Assembly (NCBI RefSeq): GCF_000014745.1
Contig: NC_008347.1
Span: 2,744,001 to 2,808,000, forward strand
Reading direction: 5' to 3'
DNA length: 64,000 nt
From: Maricaulis maris MCS10
Lineage (GTDB): Bacteria > Pseudomonadota > Alphaproteobacteria > Caulobacterales > Maricaulaceae
The position numbers and the translations under genes were made by a program. This document shows, one piece after another, positions 59,871 through 64,000 of this stretch. A model generated the notes under the pieces. It did no database searches. It was not told the origin of the DNA and saw only the letters and a list, made by a program, of their open reading frames with translations. Every line of letters begins with the position of its first letter. Within the stretch, counting starts at the first letter, position 1.

Positions 59871-60755
59871 ATGCACAGACAGACAATCATGGCAGCCTCA
59901 CTAAGCGTGATGGCGCTGGTTGCGCTCGCCGGACACGCAAGTGCTCAAACGGCCAATGACGATCCGACCTCGGGAATACTCAGCCTGGATCCGGCTCAGG
60001 GACCACAACGTTTCGACATGTCGATCACGGCCGGCGGGGACATTGATGCCGATGATCTGGGGCGGGACTGTGCCGGGGATATCTCCGACGCTCCCAGCTT
60101 GCGACTACGCTACGGATCGGGCGGCGATACGCTGCGGATCATCGCTACTTCCAATACCGACACATCACTCGTCATCCAGACGCCAGCAGGCGATTGGCTG
60201 TGCAATGACGACGCCATGGGCGGGCTGGACCCGATCATCAGCCTGAGCTCACCGGCAGCGGGCGACTACGCCATCTGGGTGGGACGCGTGTCGTCCTTCT
60301 GGGGGAGCGGCGACGCGGAGCCGGTTGAATTGACCCTTCTGGACATCGACGGCGACGCGGCCACTCGCAGATATCTGCCAACGCCTGCCACGCTCGAACT
60401 CTCGGCGGGCTTCCTGCCCTCAGAAATCGGGGTCCACGTCACTGCCAATGGTGCCGTTCGCCCACGGGCCTGGGACTATCGCTGCGGTGCAGCCGCAAGT
60501 GAAACGTCCGCGCTGAACCTGACCTATGACGGAAATGGTGCCGGCCTGACGATCCGGGCAGAGGCGCAGGCCGATGTCACGCTCCTCGTTCGGGCGCCGG
60601 ATGGCAGTTTCGAGTGCAATGACGAGCTGGAATCGGTCGACTTTGTCAGCATCCCATCCGCTGAGACCGGCCAGTATACCATCTGGGTAGGCCCCCAGAC
60701 CGATGAGGCTCGCCGGTCACTGGTCCCCACCCGCCTGATCCTGTCAGAATTCTAG
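59871..60755 (+). CDS. Secreted protein with two copies of the two-cysteine domain, copy C
   Basis: 294 residues from the ATG at 59871 (GGGGG upstream); ATG 59889 is an alternative. After a signal peptide (about 1-26) come two domains: the first with CAGDISDAP, DTSLVIQTPAGDWLCNDD and GDYAIWVG, the second with a Cys in YRCGAAAS, VTLLVRAPDGSFECNDE and GQYTIWVG. Each keeps the two Cys seen in A and B. The second domain has lost one acidic residue of the DD pair. A fusion or internal duplication of the same module. Confidence 0.82.
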   Translation: MHRQTIMAASLSVMALVALAGHASAQTANDDPTSGILSLDPAQGPQRFDMSITAGGDIDADDLGRDCAGDISDAPSLRLRYGSGGDTLRIIATSNTDTSLVIQTPAGDWLCNDDAMGGLDPIISLSSPAAGDYAIWVGRVSSFWGSGDAEPVELTLLDIDGDAATRRYLPTPATLELSAGFLPSEIGVHVTANGAVRPRAWDYRCGAAASETSALNLTYDGNGAGLTIRAEAQADVTLLVRAPDGSFECNDELESVDFVSIPSAETGQYTIWVGPQTDEARRSLVPTRLILSEF

Positions 60756-60814
60756 CCGTCGACGCCCGCTGTTCCGGTTTGGGCAAACGGCTCGATGCTC
60801 GATGCCGCCAAGAA

Positions 60815-60849
60815 AAAGCCCCGGATCGCGCGAGGCGATCCGGGGCTTT
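60815..60849. terminator. Bidirectional terminator between copy C and fba
   Basis: AAAGCCCCGGATCGC (60815-60829) and its exact complement (60835-60849) form a 15-base stem with a 5-base loop, A-rich before and T after. It can serve both converging genes. Confidence 0.92.
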
Positions 60850-60871
60850 CATCCAAAACGGCGAAAACCGC

Positions 60872-61909
60872 CTAGGCCGTCTCTTTTTCCATCGCCGGCT
60901 TGTACTCACCCAGCGAGGCCAGGCCATTCATGCGGGCACGGTGGTTGAAGGCGGCTTGGGCGGCGTCGTAGTTCGATGACTTGCCGGCCCAGACTTTCAG
61001 CGGGGCGGCCTGCAAGGCGCGACCATAGGAGAAGGTCATCGGCCAGGGCAGGTCATAGGCCTCGTTCATGATCGAGAGATGCTCGGTGGCTTCCTCGTCG
61101 GACTGGCCACCTGACAGGAATGCAATGCCGGGCACAGCAGCCGGAACGCAATTGGCCAGACACTGGACCGTCATGTCGGCGACTTCCTCGGCCGAGGCGC
61201 GATCGTCATTGGTGGTGCCGGAGATGATCATGTTCGGCTTCAGGATCGTGCCTTCCAGGACGACGCCCTGATCGAACAGTTCGCGATAGAGGGTCTTCAG
61301 CGTGAACTCGGTGACTTCATAGCAGCGCTCGATCGAGTGATCGCCATCCATGATGACTTCCGGCTCGACGATCGGGACAATATTGGCTTCCTGGCACAGG
61401 GCGGCATAGCGGGCCAGGGCGTGCATATTGGTATTGATGCAATACTGGCTCGGCACGCTGTCATCGCCATTGCCGCCGATATTGACCACGGCGCGCCATT
61501 TGGCGAAGCGGGCACCGAGCTCGTAATAGTCGGCGAGGCGATCGCGCAGGCCGTCGAGCCCTTCGGTGATGGTCTCGCCCTCGGCACCGGCGAGCGGCTT
61601 GGCGCCCATATCGACCTTGATGCCCGGGATCGAGCCGGCATCGGTGATCAGCTTGGTCAGCGCCGTGCCGTCCTTGGCGCTCTGGCGGATGGTTTCGTCA
61701 TAGAGGATGACGCCGGAGATGTGCTTGCTCATGGCCGGTTCGGTGCGGAAGAGCATGTCACGCCAGTCGCGGCGATTGTCCGGCGTGTTGTCGAGGCCGA
61801 TCGAGGCAAAGCGCTTGCCGATCGTGCCGGTCGACTCGTCAGCCGCCAGAAGACCCTTGCCCGGGGCCACCATGGCACAGGCGATTTCGTTGAGTTGATC
61901 GAGATCCAT
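60872..61909 (-). CDS. Class I fructose-bisphosphate aldolase
   Basis: 345 residues. Class I signature: GKGLLAADESTGTIGKRF at the N terminus, IVPIVEPEVIMDG, and the Schiff-base Lys in EGTILKPNMIISG, then FLSGGQSDEEAT. It cleaves fructose-1,6-bisphosphate into the two trioses without metal. Minus strand, downstream of pgk and gap with 177 bases in between, so it probably has its own promoter. Confidence 0.95.
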   Translation of the reverse strand: MDLDQLNEIACAMVAPGKGLLAADESTGTIGKRFASIGLDNTPDNRRDWRDMLFRTEPAMSKHISGVILYDETIRQSAKDGTALTKLITDAGSIPGIKVDMGAKPLAGAEGETITEGLDGLRDRLADYYELGARFAKWRAVVNIGGNGDDSVPSQYCINTNMHALARYAALCQEANIVPIVEPEVIMDGDHSIERCYEVTEFTLKTLYRELFDQGVVLEGTILKPNMIISGTTNDDRASAEEVADMTVQCLANCVPAAVPGIAFLSGGQSDEEATEHLSIMNEAYDLPWPMTFSYGRALQAAPLKVWAGKSSNYDAAQAAFNHRARMNGLASLGEYKPAMEKETA

Positions 61910-62086
61910 CAGGATACCCCCAGCTGTTCAAGCATGTTGCGACAGGCACCCGCCTGCCCGTTCCGATTGTCGCCCTTTTAGCGCGAGGCGACCGAAATTC
62001 CCACCGGTCAGGCGCGGATTTTCGCGCCTTGCCCGACTTTTCATGTTACCGATACCATCCGATATGCGGCAAGTCAGCCCGAGGCG

Positions 62087-63298
62087 TCAAGCGACCAGTT
62101 CGGGCGTCCCCATGACGGCGGCAATGCCGGGCAGCGTCTTGCCTTCCATCCATTCCAGAAAAGCACCGCCGGCGGTTGAAATGAAGGTGAAATCACCGGA
62201 CACGCCGGCCTGGTTAAGCGCCGAGACCGTGTCGCCACCGCCGGCCACGGCGATCAGCTCGCCTTCAACCGCCGCGCGGGCTGCGTATTTCGCCGCCTCG
62301 ACGGTGGCGGCATCAAACGGTGGCGTCTCGAACGCACCCAGCGGACCATTCCAGATCAGGGTCGCCGACCTGTCGATCGCCTGACCGAGCGCAACCACCG
62401 TCGCCGGACCGCAATCGAGGATCATTTCATTGTCCTCAACGTCGGTGACCGCAGCGAGACGGGTCTCCGGGTTCGGCTTGAACTCCTTGGCCAGCACCAC
62501 ATCGGTCGGCAGCATCAGCTTGCAGCCGCTCTCTTCCGCCGCCGCGAAGATGGCGCGAGCGGTATCGACAAGATCGGTCTCGCACAAGCTGGACCCGACC
62601 TTGATTCCTTGCGCGTGCAGCAGGGTGTTGGCCATGCCGCCACCGACGAAGAGCGTGTCGACCTTCTTCACCAGGTTCTGCAGCAGATCGATCTTGGTCG
62701 AGACCTTGGCCCCGCCCACCAGGGCGATGACCGGTCGCTTGGGGCTTTCCAGCGCCGCGACCAGATGATCGATTTCCCGCTGCAGGGCCAGACCGGCATA
62801 GGAGGGCAGGTGATGAGTAATACCCTCGGTCGAGGCATGGGCACGATGGGCCGCCGAGAAAGCGTCATTGACGTAGAGGTCGCCCAGCTCGGCCAGTGCT
62901 GCGGCAAAGCCGGGATCATTGGTCTCTTCACCAGCTGCAAAGCGGGTGTTCTCGATCAGCAAGACTTCGCCGGCTTCCAGGTCCATCGTGGCGGCCACGG
63001 CATCTTCGCCTGACGTGACAGTCGAAAAATAGACCGCGTCGCCGAGCAGATCGGCCAGCGGCTGACAGACCGCTTCCAGCGACATCTCCGGTACGACGGC
63101 GCCCTTGGGTCGGCCGAAATGGGCCAGCAAGACCACTTTCGCGCCCGCCTCGGTGAGGTATTCGATCGTCGGCAGGGCGGCTTCCAGACGCGTCGCGTCG
63201 GTGACCTGCCCGTCCTTCATCGGCACGTTGAAATCAACGCGGACAAGCACGCGCTTGCCAGCGACGTCGGCATCCTGAATGCGGCGGATTTCGGTCAT
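62087..63298 (-). CDS. pgk: Phosphoglycerate kinase
   Basis: 403 residues from the ATG ending at 63298; the longer frame runs into the gap intergenic space. [46 protein letters not shown], and the nucleotide-binding [11 protein letters not shown] near the end. It makes ATP from 1,3-bisphosphoglycerate. Starts 23 bases after gap, in one operon. Confidence 0.97.
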   Translation of the reverse strand: MTEIRRIQDADVAGKRVLVRVDFNVPMKDGQVTDATRLEAALPTIEYLTEAGAKVVLLAHFGRPKGAVVPEMSLEAVCQPLADLLGDAVYFSTVTSGEDAVAATMDLEAGEVLLIENTRFAAGEETNDPGFAAALAELGDLYVNDAFSAAHRAHASTEGITHHLPSYAGLALQREIDHLVAALESPKRPVIALVGGAKVSTKIDLLQNLVKKVDTLFVGGGMANTLLHAQGIKVGSSLCETDLVDTARAIFAAAEESGCKLMLPTDVVLAKEFKPNPETRLAAVTDVEDNEMILDCGPATVVALGQAIDRSATLIWNGPLGAFETPPFDAATVEAAKYAARAAVEGELIAVAGGGDTVSALNQAGVSGDFTFISTAGGAFLEWMEGKTLPGIAAVMGTPELVA

Positions 63299-63321
63299 GG
63301 CGAAGCCTTTCAATGCTGAAA

Positions 63322-64000
63322 CTAAAGGAATTTGCCCATGGCCACGGTCGTGTCGACCATGCGGCAGGCAAAGCCCCACTCATTGTCATACCAGGTCATG
63401 ACCCGGGCCAGGCGCTCATCGATGACCTTGATCTTGTCGAGGGCGACGATGGAGGAGCGGCTGTCATGATTGTAATCGATCGAGACCAGCGGCAGGCTGT
63501 CATAACCCAGAACGCCCTTCATCGGACCGTCGGCGGCGGCCTTGACCGCTTCAGCGAGCTCTTCCGCCGTGGTGGCACGGCCCGGCGTGAAGACGAGGTC
63601 GATCAACGAGACGTTCGGGGTCGGCACGCGCACGGCGGCACCGTCGAGCTTGCCGACCAGTTCCGGCAGGACCAGGCCGACAGCCTTGGCGGCACCGGTC
63701 GAGGTCGGGACCATCGACATGGCGGCGGCGCGGGCGCGGTGCAGATCCTTGTGATTGCGGTCCAGCGTCGGCTGGTCGCCGGTATAGGCGTGGATCGTGG
63801 TCATGTGACCGCGTTCGATGCCGACGGCGTCATTGAGCACCTTGGCGACCGGGGCCAGGCCATTGGTCGTGCACGAGGCGTTGGAGACGATGATGTCATC
63901 CGCCGTCAGCTGGTCGTGATTGACGCCATAGACGATGGTCTTGTCGGCATTCTTGGCCGGAGCCGAGCAAAGCACCCGTTTGGCGCCCGCCTCGATATGG
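63322..64000 (-). CDS. gap: Glyceraldehyde-3-phosphate dehydrogenase, C-terminal part
   Basis: The frame runs off the window at 64000, so the N-terminal NAD-binding part is missing. About 226 residues are visible: active-site Cys in [47 protein letters not shown] in parts, and WYDNEWGF at the end. It oxidises glyceraldehyde-3-phosphate with phosphate and NAD. Upstream gene of pgk. Confidence 0.97.
   Translation of the reverse strand, partial: HIEAGAKRVLCSAPAKNADKTIVYGVNHDQLTADDIIVSNASCTTNGLAPVAKVLNDAVGIERGHMTTIHAYTGDQPTLDRNHKDLHRARAAAMSMVPTSTGAAKAVGLVLPELVGKLDGAAVRVPTPNVSLIDLVFTPGRATTAEELAEAVKAAADGPMKGVLGYDSLPLVSIDYNHDSRSSIVALDKIKVIDERLARVMTWYDNEWGFACRMVDTTVAMGKFL

Overview
The window is high-GC, gene-dense DNA from the chromosome of an alphaproteobacterium. 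It carries markers typical of the Caulobacterales/Maricaulales (dimorphic, stalked, often marine): a GapR-type DUF2312 protein, a TrcR-type DUF1013 regulator, DUF1192 and DUF1465 proteins, split pntAA/pntAB/pntB transhydrogenase genes, rpsU divergent from a COQ9-family gene, and sites resembling CtrA boxes. A Maricaulis-like organism is my best guess; this is inference, since no rRNA lies in the window. I saw no tRNA, rRNA, prophage, transposase or CRISPR array.

Layout. 1-5200: end of an MFS transporter, a PilJ/NarX-type hybrid histidine kinase, and an overlapping minus-strand operon of two tandem secreted VWA (DUF1194) proteins plus a lytic transglycosylase. 5270-10870: iron alcohol dehydrogenase, dienelactone-hydrolase-like protein, the tiny rpmJ gene, a HAD phosphatase and an acyl-CoA dehydrogenase pair. 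11000-21250: MASE1/CHASE-type kinase with overlapping response regulator, TPR protein, two alpha/beta hydrolases, gapR, small unknowns, ASCH protein, an NtrC-type sigma-54 activator and a CPBP protease. 21280-23880: a four-gene DesK/DesR-like operon. 24060-28200: transhydrogenase operon, DUF3995 and a short SFPD-repeat protein, followed by a 110-bp palindromic element. 28365-36070: methyltransferase, DUF4269, 2OG oxygenase, DksA-like, DinB, NatAB-like ABC exporter, HxlR regulator divergent from an SDR plus DsbA-fold isomerase pair, and rpsU with an apparent AUC start. 36200-46150: COQ9, alternative oxidase, metallophosphoesterase, purEK, a GGDEF protein with a CtrA-like box, two DUF465 genes around ubiX, TPR, SDR, trcR and a quinone oxidoreductase.

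46200-49960: DUF1192, DUF1465, then a minus-strand sensory group: globin-coupled chemoreceptor, an overlapping BLUF protein whose photoactive tyrosine is phenylalanine, and an XRE-PAS regulator; then rpmE. 50100-53230: ccdAB toxin-antitoxin pair with a palindromic operator, a 513-bp gene-free stretch packed with palindromes, and a MotA/MotB-like pair. 53470-64000: azoreductase, methanethiol methyltransferase (mddA), suhB, efp, Sel1-repeat protein, thiE, three adjacent secreted paralogues sharing one domain, and the glycolytic genes fba, pgk and gap (gap cut by the window edge).

The best candidates for something undescribed are the globin/BLUF(F8)/XRE sensory group, the three-gene family of secreted two-cysteine domains, the SFPD 11-residue repeat protein, the DUF1194 pair with a transglycosylase, and the MotAB-like pair with a long periplasmic coiled coil. 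All functional calls come from reading translated sequence and recalled family signatures; no database search was run.
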